Source: Paramarasmius palmivorus (taxonomy: Eukaryota > Basidiomycota > Agaricomycetes > Agaricales > Marasmiaceae). From it: a stretch of 64,000 nucleotides of DNA. Numbering within the stretch: the first letter of the stretch is position 1; the number at the start of each line of letters is the position of its first letter. The notes under the pieces were generated by a model. The model saw only the letters and a list, made by a program, of their open reading frames with translations, was not told where the DNA came from and ran no database searches. Made by a program: the position numbers and the translations under genes. Below are positions 13,969-24,613 of this stretch, one piece after another. The stretch lies in the NCBI GenBank assembly GCA_037176845.1, contig JAYKXP010000003.1, positions 868,001 through 932,000 on the forward strand, in the 5' to 3' direction.

Positions 13969-14438
13969 TCATGGGTCTCCGATATTGTGCTTTTTCTTCA
14001 GCTGTGCTAATTCTTCTTCTCGACGAGCAAGGTCAGCCTTCGCCGCCGCGGCATCTTGTTTTGCAGGCATATGATATAGGACGACAATGTAGCGTTCTTG
14101 CAAATGGAAGCCGTTTAAATGATCAAGAGCATTTTTCGCCTAATCAAAGTCAGTAAACGAAAATCTGAAGTGCTAGCCACTCACGTCCATAACATCATCA
14201 AAGACAACGAAGGCAGTACCCTTAGTCTTTGTTTCATTTCCTATCCGTATCTGCCGAATGCTGCCATACCGCCCGAACAAGTCGTATAGGTCCTCCCCCG
14301 TAATCTGGTAGTTCAAATTCTTGACAAATAGTATACGATTTGCCCCTGCTGGTAGTTTGGACTGCAGAAGTATCAGTTGATGTAAGGCTACAAAATGCAT
14401 CACACAAAAGAACTAACCGTTGGTCTTGCCAGAGCCAT
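13969..14438 (-). CDS. SF3B6: Splicing factor 3b subunit 6 (SF3b14a/p14), branch-point-contacting RRM protein
   Basis: The spliced product of about 115 residues is a single RRM: N-terminal MALARP, then SKLPAGANRILFVKNLNY (RNP2-like ILFVKNL), EDLYDLFGRYGSIRQIRIG, the RNP1-like KGTAFVVFDDVMDAKNAL, and HLNGFHLQERYIVVLYHMP, ending in a short basic coil EELAQLKKKHNIGDP. This matches p14/SF3b14a over its whole usual length. In the U2 snRNP it sits near the branch-point adenosine and binds SF3b155. Two introns are supported; the second ends in ...TTAG before GCGAAAAATG. The gene lies about 4.7 kb from SF3a60, another U2 snRNP subunit. Confidence 0.9.
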
Positions 14439-14678
14439 TACAAGGTTCGATCCAATTCCAAGGATTTGAAGTGAACAGGACTCCAACAAGTACGGGTGGC
14501 TGTGTAAATTGACACGTGACAATAGCGGCCAACTCTCACTGACAGTCATTGTCGCACGACACAGCGCTGGAGAGGAAAACCAGTCGTGTCTTCCGCATTC
14601 GTATTGTGATAGCGCAATCAACCCCTATACTTTGCTATTTTTACACTTATTTAACTACATCGAGATAGACCAGTCACT

Positions 14679-15601
14679 CTAATAGAACTCAGTAACTAAA
14701 ATGGTGAAGATGAGAAGTCCAACGGTTCCACGCCCTGCAGCGACGGATGACGCCCCGTTTGTTGGTGTAGCTGAACCTGCAGATCCTGTTTGACTGGCAT
14801 CACCAGATCCAGATCCATTACTACTGGGTCCCGTCAGGAAGAAATTCCCAGCAATGGGATTTCCCAGTCCAACGGATTGTGCAAACATACTCAGATTAAA
14901 GTTTGTCCTTGGTGTCGAAGCGTTGACAAGTGGAGTTGCCGAGGCATCAAATCCCTGCGGCTGCGAGTAGACCACCGCGACATATCTGTACATAATTCAT
15001 TTAGTGAGTGCCTATACGTTGCGTCAATCTTCTAGGACGTACCTGTGAGGGTCTGACCCGTCAGGCGGTGTCGGCGGGACAAAATCAGAAAGGGCGGCAC
15101 TCATGTTTGTGAGTAGGGAAGTGGACGCGTTGAGTTGAAAATGCCCTCCGAGGAAATGGCGGAATTGCGAAATTGAAGTGTTCTGGGGTGTTGGGGCATC
15201 AGGGTCAACGATAGCCACGACGTACTGGCTATCAGTTTGAAGCATGCCATTCGGTGGCTTTAAAAAGAATTGGGGTTCGTTGGCGGTTTCTGGTTAACAA
15301 AATATCAATATCAATCAAGCAAGCACCACAGCAAGATCGACTAGGACTTACGTTGCATGGTCAAGTTGACTCCAGGAGTCACATTCACAGTTTGCATCGA
15401 GGAATCGGTAAAGACCACGTCCAACAAAACTGTGGGGTTAAATGACTCCAAGACATCGGGTACGACTCGACCATCGGAGAAGGCCTGCGTGACATTGGTT
15501 AATGTCTCTGAGCTTGAATTAGTTTGTGCTATGGTGCGTGTAGCAAGGAGGAGAAAAAATGCTGCGGTTTTGGTAGACATTTTGAAAGACATTTTTGGCA
15601 T
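14679..15601 (-). CDS. Secreted, probably GPI-anchored PEBP-family protein
   Basis: The N-terminus has a hydrophobic signal (KTAAFFLLLATRTIAQ). The body carries phosphatidylethanolamine-binding-protein hallmarks: VVAIVDPDAPT (the DPDAP ligand-site motif), RHFLGGHFQ, and DGSDPHRYVAVVYSQP. The C-terminus is Ser/Gly/Thr-rich and ends in a hydrophobic tail (GTVGLLIFTILVTEFY), a typical GPI-anchor signal. Several NxS/T sites suggest glycosylation. PEBPs bind lipids or inhibit proteases (the yeast relative Tfs1 inhibits carboxypeptidase Y); the extracellular form's ligand is unknown. At least two introns are seen, near 15250-15345 and 14995-15040. Three Met codons (15601, 15592, 15580) could be the start; all keep the signal peptide. 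Confidence 0.85.
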
Positions 15602-15961
15602 GGAAAGCTCATCGTCTTGAGTCGGAGGCTCTTTATACCGTATAGAGGTCCAAGCCCACGCCGCGGGCAATAACGCGGGGAAAGAGTCAATAGAAGCCAA
15701 TGACGATACATGGGGGCTGCCGTGCGATACCATAGAGCTCCTCGTGTGAGTGGGTCCAAGAGATCATGGGAAAGCCAGCGAATTTCAACACCTCCCAGAA
15801 TAATAATATCGCGAGTTGCTTGATAATGTACAAAGAGCATAGGAAATAGCAGATGGTATAGAACACATGCTGACCGCCTGGCCGCATCTGTTCAATTCGT
15901 TGAGCTAGACGGCCCAGTTTTTCCAAGAGAAAGCACTCACCCGTCTACAAGGAACAAGACA
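15602..15961. other. Intergenic region between PEBP and LCL2 genes
   Basis: Both neighbours are on the minus strand, so this 360 bp should contain the PEBP promoter and the LCL2 3' UTR. A 79-residue minus-strand open frame here has a hydrophobic stretch but no homology I recognise, and it overlaps the expected promoter; I treat it as chance. Confidence 0.35.
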
Positions 15962-16361
15962 CTACTTCCACGTCTTTTTCGCGAGTTTTTCCACCTGTTC
16001 GCACTCATTTTTCCCTCGGACACAAATAACAGTTCCGCTATGAGAATCTTCAGAGTCCGGTATGACACATCTGACGTCCTCGACGTCTGGGCATGGGCAT
16101 TGGGCAGGGCTTTTTACACACTCCAAGGTCTTGCAGAGGTATTGCGAACAAGAAACTAAAGAGAGACCCTTGTGTTATATCAAGTATCGATCCAGAGAAG
16201 CATTGACACGTACCACTGTCTATATGAGAGGCCCATTGCGCGGCACCCGAATGGTGCTGTTGTTCCTGGTGATGTTGGCGAAACATGTTGTCGAAGAAGC
16301 CAAATTGAGCCAGAGAGTTGGTCAAAAGTGTGCATAGAAAGAGGATAAGCAAGTGATACAT
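15962..16361 (-). CDS. LCL2: Lcl2-like ER protein (long chronological lifespan protein 2)
   Basis: The gene has two exons. Exon 1 encodes a signal peptide (MYHLLILFLCTLLTNSLAQ) followed by FGFFDNMF, a Gln/His-rich stretch, and AAQWASHIDS. After a GT-AG intron (donor GTACGT, acceptor ...TTTAG) exon 2 gives a Cys-rich domain: SCSQYLCKTLECVKSPAQC, then PCPDVEDVRCVIPD, GTVICVRG and a final Cys in ECEQVEKL. The order signal peptide / FGFFDNMF / QW / six-plus Cys is that of fungal Lcl2, a small ER-luminal protein genetically linked to ER-associated degradation in yeast. The length of about 115 residues fits. Confidence 0.88.
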
Positions 16362-16714
16362 GGCTGTCTGGGGGTTGGAAGAGGTATCGTACTGATAGGT
16401 TAGAAATAATGACTGCAAATTCTGCCACGTTTCCACCTGTTTCCGTTTTTGATGCGTCAAAGTCTGATAATTGTCTCCGTATGTAGTGCACACGGGTAGA
16501 CACTATGTTAGCAATAAATGTAGTCGGAATGATAAATCAAGGTATGTATGCACGTATAGTATGGTGTATTTATATGTACCAAGAAATTGACGAAAGTAGG
16601 CGTAGTCGTGACGATCGTGACAGAGTAGGGGAAGAAAAGGTGGTTCTAAATGACGGTGGTTTGACAAGTCAAGAAATGAAAGAGATGCAAGTTTCTGATG
16701 ATTGAAGGAGTGGT

Positions 16715-17629
16715 TTAGGGCTCTAGTCCGTCATCATCGTCGCCGTCTTCTACTTCATCCACCATCAGTTGCTTCCTCGCAAGCCTCTCCTCCGCAGACA
16801 ATATGGGAGTGCCAACCCAAGTTTGAATAACCGTGGGTCGTTGAGGAGTAGGACTGGATGGTTCTAGCCGACCCTTCCCTGTCACCTTCTTGGGGGTGGC
16901 TGGCGTTGATTTTGCCTTGATCAACTTCTCCATTTCCCGCTTCTTAGACTCTGGTGTAAGAAATAGAGTCTTACCATCAACGCGAGCCGCCTCCATGACA
17001 GGTTTCTTCAAAGCTTTCTTTGGAGGAAAATTCTCCTTTGTGGCTTTGGCTGAGAGAGGCTCGATGTCGACAGGCTCCAGAATCACGGTGAATGGATCTC
17101 GGTGCACTTGAAATCCGGGATAATGAATGGAATCGGGTTCCGAGCAGGCAGGGAGCGCCCGGTCAACGGTATGCAAATCATTTGAGGACCTGGTTGCTGA
17201 AGGCAGTCGGTCTGGGGTCGCGAAGAAGTCATCCTCGGCAGGGTTGGGAGTGCGATTATGATGAGCAGAAGATGACTTTTGAGGCGTCCTAGAGACCAGC
17301 TCGGGTGATGAGGCGAGATTCACGAGTGTAGTGGCAGGCCCACCCCCTGTTTTGACGGTGCGTTTCGTGGCTCCAGACCCAGGCCGTGCTGGTGGTTGCA
17401 GGTCAGAGAAACTCGGGGCTATGGGAGGTCGGGTGCGAAAAGGGCTCTTCAACATCTTGGTAGGTGAAAGAATGCCTTCTTCGCAAAGAATCCGACGCTT
17501 CGCCGGGCTGAAAATGCTGGGTCCATCGGGCGAAAGTGGGCGTTTGTTGGACTTTGGCACGTCGTCAGATGGCACAGGAACCTCTGATAAAGGAATATCG
17601 CGCAGAGGAGGTCGAGCGATGGTCGTCAT
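16715..17629 (-). CDS. Disordered cell-cycle-type protein with many CDK sites, a D-box-like motif and a KEN box
   Basis: A single uninterrupted exon from MTTIARPP to DGDDDDGLEP (about 304 residues) appears disordered throughout. It begins RPPLRDIPL, which fits the RxxLxxI destruction-box pattern, and carries ATKENFPPKK, a KEN box. Full CDK consensus sites (S/T-P-x-K/R) occur repeatedly: SPAK, SPTK, SPFR, TPQK, TPDR and TPQR, plus minimal TP/SP sites and basic stretches. The C-terminus is strongly acidic. These are features of a nuclear protein phosphorylated by CDK and degraded by APC/C. I do not recognise a named orthologue; securin-like or Sic1-like identities are speculation. The longer open frame upstream to 17785 lacks such motifs, so I start at the Met directly before the D-box. 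Confidence 0.7.
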   Translation of the reverse strand: MTTIARPPLRDIPLSEVPVPSDDVPKSNKRPLSPDGPSIFSPAKRRILCEEGILSPTKMLKSPFRTRPPIAPSFSDLQPPARPGSGATKRTVKTGGGPATTLVNLASSPELVSRTPQKSSSAHHNRTPNPAEDDFFATPDRLPSATRSSNDLHTVDRALPACSEPDSIHYPGFQVHRDPFTVILEPVDIEPLSAKATKENFPPKKALKKPVMEAARVDGKTLFLTPESKKREMEKLIKAKSTPATPKKVTGKGRLEPSSPTPQRPTVIQTWVGTPILSAEERLARKQLMVDEVEDGDDDDGLEP

Positions 17630-18459
17630 TAAGTGGGGACGAACTTGGGGGACTTCGAGGGACTTCGAGTGATGGCGGTTGAAGAAAAAGGATTGATATT
17701 TTAAAACTCCCACGGTAAGCCTTGTCAATTGTAACCCTGCAAGAAAGAAATTGCTCGACTGGTCGAACAATGAAGTCTTTGGCATTTAGTGCGCGGTGTA
17801 ACTGATGCAGGTTCCCAATCGCCATTGTTCTAGAATCACAGAGAATGAGACTGGTTTGCGTTCCACTAGTAGATATCTCCAAATAACCAGCGTAAAAGAA
17901 GATTGTCGATGTTCCTAGAGGTAGGCGGCGAGACAGACAGAGGATCCGAGCAAGGTCAAAGAATCTCATAGAGAATGGTTACAAAGTGTCGGCTTTGCAG
18001 TAACAAGACCCACTTTCCAAGCTTATTGGTGGTAGTCTGAGGAACAGCACGGTGCGAAACACGGTCCGTAAGTCACAAGGTGCCACATGATTTGTGACAG
18101 ACCGTGGCAGCCGTGGCCCACGGGCCACGGCGCGTGGTTAATCATCGGATTCAGTAAAGTACATACATACGTACCGAGCCATAATGCATACTTAACGGAG
18201 TGCACGAAACTACCAAGAACAAATACTCAGCGAAATAAAAGCAGCTGATGTTGATGCTGATGCTGATGTAGCCGATATGTTGCGCTTCACCGGAGAGTGT
18301 TTTTCTTTCAGCGTGCTCAACGCATCAATCGCCAGCTCATTTAGCATGAGCGAGATCAAGAAGAATATTCAATATTGGTGTACATCATTGAGATAAGTAA
18401 AGTAAATGCATGCTCCCCAAGACATTATTAGTACATAATCATACTTTTCTATGAACCAA
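17630..18459. other. Intergenic region between RPA190 3' end and the CDK-site protein
   Basis: About 830 bp with no supported coding exon. It should contain the promoter of the CDK-site gene. Two features stand out: a perfect 10-bp inverted repeat at 18110-18131 and a small TGATGC/T hexamer run near 18243-18268. Other open frames here appear random. Confidence 0.4.
18110..18131. repeat. Perfect inverted repeat, 10-bp arms with 2-nt spacer
   Basis: The sequence GCCGTGGCCC-AC-GGGCCACGGC has perfectly complementary GC-rich arms and could form a hairpin or bind a dimeric regulator. It lies about 480 bp upstream of the CDK-site gene start and 330 bp beyond the RPA190 stop. GTGGC-type words also occur just to its left (accgtggc at 18101). 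Confidence 0.6.
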
Positions 18460-21400
18460 TCAATGAACGGGTACCAAGGGCATCAAGACATCAAATGCCC
18501 CCGTTCCGGTATGATTTGGTCGCCCAATAACAATATTGCCAGATGGCGTGGTCAGATCATCGAAGTCGCCATGCAGCGTTGCGTCGGACAAGAAACCGGC
18601 AGTCGTCTCATATGATGCCTTCAGGAGTGGCGAGGGGTTGGTGGAAATTCCTTTCCGATTGAATGGCTTGTAGCCTCCTTCAAACGTCTGGAGGACAACG
18701 CGTCAGATCAATCGAGAAATGAATGGACAGGATTCTCGTACCATATAATCTGCAATGAGTTCTAGGTGCCGCTTGTCAACTTGAATTCCATAGGCACCGA
18801 ACACTCCGCCCATCTCGCGCAATATAGCAGCCCTAGCCATTTCCACACCATATGTCTTGAGGATCGCGTAGATGTCGTTCGAGTAAATTTCGTCCTCTTC
18901 GATGATGGATTCATCAGCAGACGAGAACTCCCACAATCCCCTGAAGTTTGAGCCGTTCGTGGAAAGCTGTACAAGCCCTTCGCCTTTTTTGTCGTCCCCT
19001 TTCGTTTGGAAGCAGTCGGTGATACCAGGAATCTCGCGAACAATAGTGGCGCGGCAGACACGTTCAACGATGCCAACCAACAGAAGCTTTGGCATATCTG
19101 AAGAGAACTGGCGTACGCTGTGAGAAAGGGCACCTATACCAGCGTGGAGAGAAAACAACTCACGTCGAGGACAATAGTGCATTTTGAGTCTTCGAATTCA
19201 AACCCATCTGCGTGCTGGAAGTTCTTTTGGAACATACTAGCCACACGTTTGACATGAGATTGGAGGCTTTGGGACTTGGTCTTCTTCTGCGTCTTGTTTT
19301 CTTTCTCAGCCACCTCCATCTTCTCGGCATATTCAGCCTCTAACTCTTCGTCCTCGAAGGGTGCCATCTCCTCATCACTATCCGAGTCATCGGACTCGTA
19401 GCTCGCTTGCTGCTTCCGCTGTCTGGCACGCTTGGCATCGTCTGCATCTCCGTCGCCGGCTTCGCTAGCCTCGTCATCGCCCCTGGTCGCTCTCGGCTCC
19501 TCAGCGTCATCCTCCGAGTCCTCACGGTCATCATTGCCCTTCGATTTCTTGCCTGTGCCTAGCTGTGAGATCTGATTTCTCATATCAGCGTCTAGCCTTT
19601 TCATCTCCGCAGTCATTTCCTTCTTCAGAACAAGAGGGAATTTTACTGCAAAGCAGGCTAGCACCTCCATAGGATCAGTATCATACTCCGCCTCGTACTC
19701 TTCTCGAGGAAAGAGGAAGATTTCAATAGTGTAAAGCCGTCTCCGTGCATCACCATTTGATACCAGTTTCTCTGTGACGGCAACCCTTTCGACGACTTGT
19801 GACAACGTTAGCTTGCTGGCACGTTTACAGAACTTCTCGATATCTTCGGAGGACGTGCCAGCACGAACATGCATACTCATTGAAGGGGTTTTGGGCTTCT
19901 GAGATGCGGTCATGACAATTTCACGAAGACGAGGAATACCGAGCGTGACATTTGCGGCACCGTGTCCTAGAATGTCAAAGATGAATGAAACCTTCTTATT
20001 TCGGAGATATACAGGCACGCCTACCTGCAAAATGGAAGGTGTTCAAAGTCATTTGCGTCGAGGGCTCGCCGATACTAAATAATGCAATTTGCGTTAGTAA
20101 CAATATCTTTAGGTAAATACCATGCTCACCCCTGGGAAGCCAATAGACCGACCGCCTCACCCGGTTCTACGAGACTGCGCATGTATTTGGCTTGCATGAG
20201 AAGGCGGAAGTGGGTCGCTGTTATCCGTTCCTTCCTGCTTTGCCACCGCTCCTCCTCCTCGTCTTTCTTGGAAAGGAGTTTCCGCTCATTCTGTTGGATG
20301 TACGCTTCCATTGCTTCAGCAAAGTGTTCAGACGTAGCGCCCAAATGACGATTTGGCTCGTACAACGACAGAGGAGGATCATATTTGTCCCGTTTAGATC
20401 GGGACTTCTTGATAACCTTCCTTGCGTACTTCGCTGCGTCGCTGATCATTGAATTGAGTGTTTTGGGTTGCAATATGTTAACGAAGGAGACCTCGTTCTG
20501 GGCAACGAAGTCAAACTGGAGAAGATGTTTCTGTTTAGTGACGTCAAGAGCATCACCGCCGTAATGGAACTGATAAATCGACGAATCACTACCACGGACA
20601 GTGTTGTCGTAGTGCACGCGGATACCCTCTAAATGCTTGATAAGACAGCGCTGGAGATATCCGGACCGAGATGTCTTTACAGCAGTGTCGATGAGACCTT
20701 CACGACCGGCCATACAGTGGAAATAGAACTCCTGGGGTTTGACACCGGTCAAGAAACGACTTGCAACATAACCACCCGCGATGGCCTTGGTCTCGAATGC
20801 CTTGAAAGAGGGCAAGGTCTTGCCACTGACCATTACAGGTACACGGCGGCCCTCAAGCTCTTGCTGTCCGAGGGCACAGGAGATCTGTCGCGCATTAACC
20901 GCACTACCTTTAGCGCCGGATAAGGTCATGGTCTGCATGTTGTTATGGGGGAATTTGCGCATGAGTTGATTGGGAAGGCAAGTCTCCGATATTGCTTCCG
21001 TGAGTTTCTTGACCTTGTTCTTCACCGTAACATCTAAGCCAGCCATCTTGTTATCGTCGCGAAGAATATCCTGCAATAGCGACTTCAGGGCTTCGGGGAT
21101 CTCCTCCTTCGGCGTGTTGCTAAGCGAAGGGAAGTTTTCGATTGCACCCTCAGTTCCCAGGTCCTTTCCCTTCTCAATAATTTCTCGCCGCTGCGTGTCC
21201 CCTTGTGGAGTCAACATGAGATCGTCCATTCTACAGGTGAATGCACGATGCTGAAGGAACTTCGTGAATAGTCGACTGAGGATTCCGAGAAGCCGACCAG
21301 CAACGGTCGGGCCGTATAATTCGTACACTGAATGAACGATACCATAGTCGGATGCTCCGAAGGCGGCTTTATCCAGGACTCCACAGAGCAACTCGCCATC

Positions 21401-24400
21401 CATGAACACGACTTTGTCCTCCTTCGAATCTGACCCCCAGAGTTTGCCGGGAACTTTCGTTTTTGCATCTAGATTGATGCCAGCCATGTTCTCAGGAGTA
21501 ATGTTCTTCAGCACTGTGGATATCTGCTTAGTGTCAGCTGATGTTGCCTTATGCTGTATAGCCTGAAACGACATACAATCTGCTTGCCTGTCCATAATGG
21601 TTTAGGCTTCCAGATGGTCGGCGGTAAGGTTTTCAACAGGGTGGCCGAGAAGCTGTCCTCTTCTGGACGCAATGCGCCATAGAGTAATTGGAAATACTCT
21701 TCACGAGTGAAAAAGGTGCCCTGACTGGTCATCCACATTCCGGCAACGACATGATCCTGAATAAGACCACGTAGAGGATTCCCGGATGTAGGAACAAGGT
21801 ACTGGTTGTCCGTGTTGGAGATCATCTCTGCTTCAGCCCTGGCAACGTGGTTTTCTATTCCCTACTCAGCTTCCCATCAAGTTGAGCAGAAATGATCACC
21901 CACGAGGAAAATGAATATTCATCTCTGTTCACTTGCGTTGAGCTAATATCCACTGTTCCCAGAACAATAAAGCTCACCATCACCGTCGAAATCAGCTGCG
22001 GGGTAGAGCAGTTAGCCGTAAAACGACCCGAAAAGTTGAAAAGGTCTTACCATTGTAGGAATTACTACACGTTACAATTCGTTAGTAAGGTGAATGATAA
22101 ATGAATACACAAGCACTAACCAGTTAGCGTAATGCATCCGAATTGTCTTTTCGCCATGCAATATTCGAGCTTTATGTGTCATCATACTTGGCTTGTGTAG
22201 GGTCGGTTGACGGTTTAGTATTAGAATATCTCCATCCTCTAGATGTCGATACACCTTCTTATTGACGGCAACAGTTCGCGTGTGCAATCCTTTGCGACCC
22301 ACGGTACGATCTCCCTCTTGAGGAGTGAGAAGTTGGTTCGCGATCGCTGTCCTTTGATCTACTGACAATTTGTCCTGGAGAATCGAATTAATGAAAACCA
22401 TGAGTGAACGTAATGCGTTACACACCAACGATACTTGATGACCATCTTCGAACTCCACCATGGAGGCACCTGGGTGAAAACGGGGGCCATTTATGACTTG
22501 TTGACGCAACTTGTGAAAGTTAAAGGCGGTGACAGGCTCCGGATATGTCAACTTTTTGGCAAACACGGGTGGTATCCCAATCTCGTTAGGTTCGATGTTG
22601 ACGTCGGGGGAAATGACAGAACGAGCGGCGTAATTAACACGTTTTCCCTGAAGAAGTCGGGTAAGAAATCAAAGCAAGTGGTCGCGAAACGGTGCGTGGC
22701 TCACCATCATGTGTTTGCGGAACAATCCTTCCTTCTTTTCCAAACCTTGTTTTACGCCTGCTGGGGGGAGCTTGCCTTGCCGAACGGGAGTCGGATTCTT
22801 GCTACTGTCCATGAAACTGTTCACATTGACCTGCAACTGAATCAGGGACTCAAGCAGAGATCCCATCAGCTTCTTTCGCTCTGTGGCGTCGTATTCAGGT
22901 CCCTTCTGAGATACCTCCTTGATTTTGACATTAAGGTCCCGTAATCGATATGAGGTTTGTAAGACCTTTGCCAGAAGTTCGTTCTGTGGATGCTCGAAAA
23001 GGATATCGTTCATTTTGGCAGGTGGGCGGAATCGCGTGGGGGTGACAGGAATGGTTTCCAAGAAAAACATATCGGCCGAAGCGAGGGCATATCCTTCTGG
23101 TGTGACTCTGGCGAAAGGACCGTGTTTACCGTATAACAATGAACACATGATAGACTCGTTGTGGAACAATCGGCGAAGATGGGCACGACATTCCTCGGGT
23201 GCAATGACCCGCTCGTTACGACCGCGTTTAGTCTTTAGCTTTCCGTTCGCTGCTCTGGGTAGCTGGTCCTGGTTGTTCGCCGGCGGTTTAGCCACTTCTT
23301 CCTCTCCCTCATCATCGTCCTCGTCCTCCGGCCCAATTGATTCGCCATCATCATCAGACTCTGGGCCGGACATATCCACATCATGGTCCGGCTTCTCATC
23401 GTTAGAATTTTTGTGACTCGACCTCGATTTGTCCAACAACAAGACATCAGGTCGAAGCCTAACGTTCTGTCTCTTCTGCTTGTCGGTCAAGTCATATTCA
23501 ATGATCTTGGTGTATCCTTCTTTTCTGAACGTGTAGGCGTAACTTTAAATCCAAAATGGTGTTATTGTGGGATGTGACAGAGGGATGTAGTTTACTTACC
23601 TTCGACAGTCATCATTTTGACACCTGTTCAACACGGTGGCCTTCAAAAATTCATTGATAAGTTCCTTCCTGGCTTGGTATACGAGCGCGTCCTTGTAACT
23701 GTCCCGCTTGCTGCCAGAGGCACGAGAAAGGTGAATCTGGACGTAAAGGTTCACCCGAGCAATGAATTCGTAAGGCGTTTCATCAGGCGTATCCTTATCC
23801 GCTGCAGCCTCGGCAGCCTCTTCTTCATCCTCTTCATCCTCTTCATTTCCGCCATCCTCGCCTTTCTTTCCTTTTCCTTTACTGCCTTTCTTCGCTCGAG
23901 GTATAACTAATCGATGCATATCGTCCAAAAGAAGTGCTGCGTCTAATAGTCCATGTTCCAGGAGTTTGAATTTAGCCGCATATTTACAGAGCTATTCTTC
24001 GGTGTTAGTAAAGTCGGTGATAGAGCAAACGTGTTAACTCACATCTTCCCGACTTATTTTGAATTTGTGACAAAACAGACACGTCCCGCGGAACAAGTTG
24101 TACATATTCGCAAAAAATAACGGATGGAAAACAGGTGCAGGGAGTTCAATGTGACCAAAATGACCGGGACATGTAAAATAACTGAGTCGGCAAGTTGCAC
24201 AACTGTTTGAAAAGGTTTCCACATTAGATTAAGCTGAATTTCGAAAGCATTGAGACGTACATATCAGAGCGATCACTAGGGCCAAGAGCAGGGTCATAGA
24301 GACCTCCAACTGTAGGGCGATTTAATGCATCGAGAAGAACTGGATTGATGATTTGCTTGACGGATATCCGACGGATTTCTTCAGCGGTAAGAAACGAGAA

Positions 24401-24445
24401 AGAGACGCTAGTGATTGAGGATGGTAAGGAATGTGAGATATTCAT
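18460..24445 (-). CDS. RPA190: DNA-directed RNA polymerase I largest subunit (Rpa190/RPA1)
   Basis: A long multi-exon gene with all main landmarks of the beta'-like subunit: an N-terminal zinc region ([27 protein letters not shown]), [14 protein letters not shown], the catalytic NADFDGDE loop, [19 protein letters not shown] (bridge/trigger area), the [20 protein letters not shown] signature and [15 protein letters not shown] near the C-terminal clamp. Pol-I-specific acidic, Lys-rich insertions lie near the N-terminus ([13 protein letters not shown]) and before the jaw (about 19270-19530). The protein ends [19 protein letters not shown] and ...LMPLVPVH. It transcribes 35S rRNA in the nucleolus. 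Introns are 49-60 nt; three microexons encode the active-site loop. The start MNISHSLP at 24445 is the Met preceding the conserved N-terminus. Confidence 0.95.
21904..22064 (-). other. RPA190: Cluster of three microexons (14, 18, 21 nt) encoding the Pol I catalytic loop
   Basis: On the minus strand the exon ending ...MHYANtg (last base 22121) is followed by introns 22065-22120 (56 nt), 21996-22050 (55 nt), 21925-21977 (53 nt) and 21855-21903 (49 nt), all GT-AG. The exons between them are 22051-22064 (14 nt), 21978-21995 (18 nt) and 21904-21924 (21 nt). Joined, they read HYANCNSYNADFDGDE, then MNIHFPQNHVARAE, the invariant Pol I active-site sequence with its three Mg-binding Asp residues. Recovery of an invariant motif makes the splice model strong; RNA evidence was not available. 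Confidence 0.88.
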
Positions 24446-24613
24446 GGTTGAGAAGAAGAAGCTTGCAATGGCAGCCTGAGGCCTGCCTTGCCCTGCAAAA
24501 GTAGAGTTCAAGGGTGAGCGCAAAAAATATTTTTTGGATCAATTCATGCACGTGCCGACGCGACCCTTCTCCATTTTTGGCATATCCACCTGTACTCTAC
24601 CGACCTCCACGAC
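24446..24613. promoter_or_regulatory. 168-bp bidirectional promoter region (RPA190 / p24)
   Basis: The starts of RPA190 (-) and the p24 gene (+) are 168 bp apart and divergent, so both promoters and 5' UTRs lie here. The sequence has an AT-rich patch (AAAAAATATTTTTTGGATC near 24520-24538) that could serve as a nucleosome-depleted core. No known binding site was recognised. Confidence 0.45.

Noticed and set aside
15687..15926. 79-codon minus-strand frame with hydrophobic stretch
   Set aside because: No start context, no intron-supported extension and no similarity that I recognise; it sits in the expected PEBP promoter.
17331..17672. 113-codon plus-strand open frame
   Set aside because: It is antisense to the CDK-site protein; its Gly/Arg composition is the shadow of the Pro/Ser-rich frame on the other strand.
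18243..18268. TGATGC/T hexamer run
   Set aside because: Only about four imperfect units; too short to treat as a meaningful tandem repeat.
22435..22944. 169-codon plus-strand open frame
   Set aside because: It is antisense to well-supported RPA190 coding exons and has no recognisable protein features.
23617..23910. 97-codon plus-strand frame with a hydrophobic run
   Set aside because: It lies antisense to the acidic insertion of RPA190; the hydrophobic run is the complement of Glu/Asp codons.
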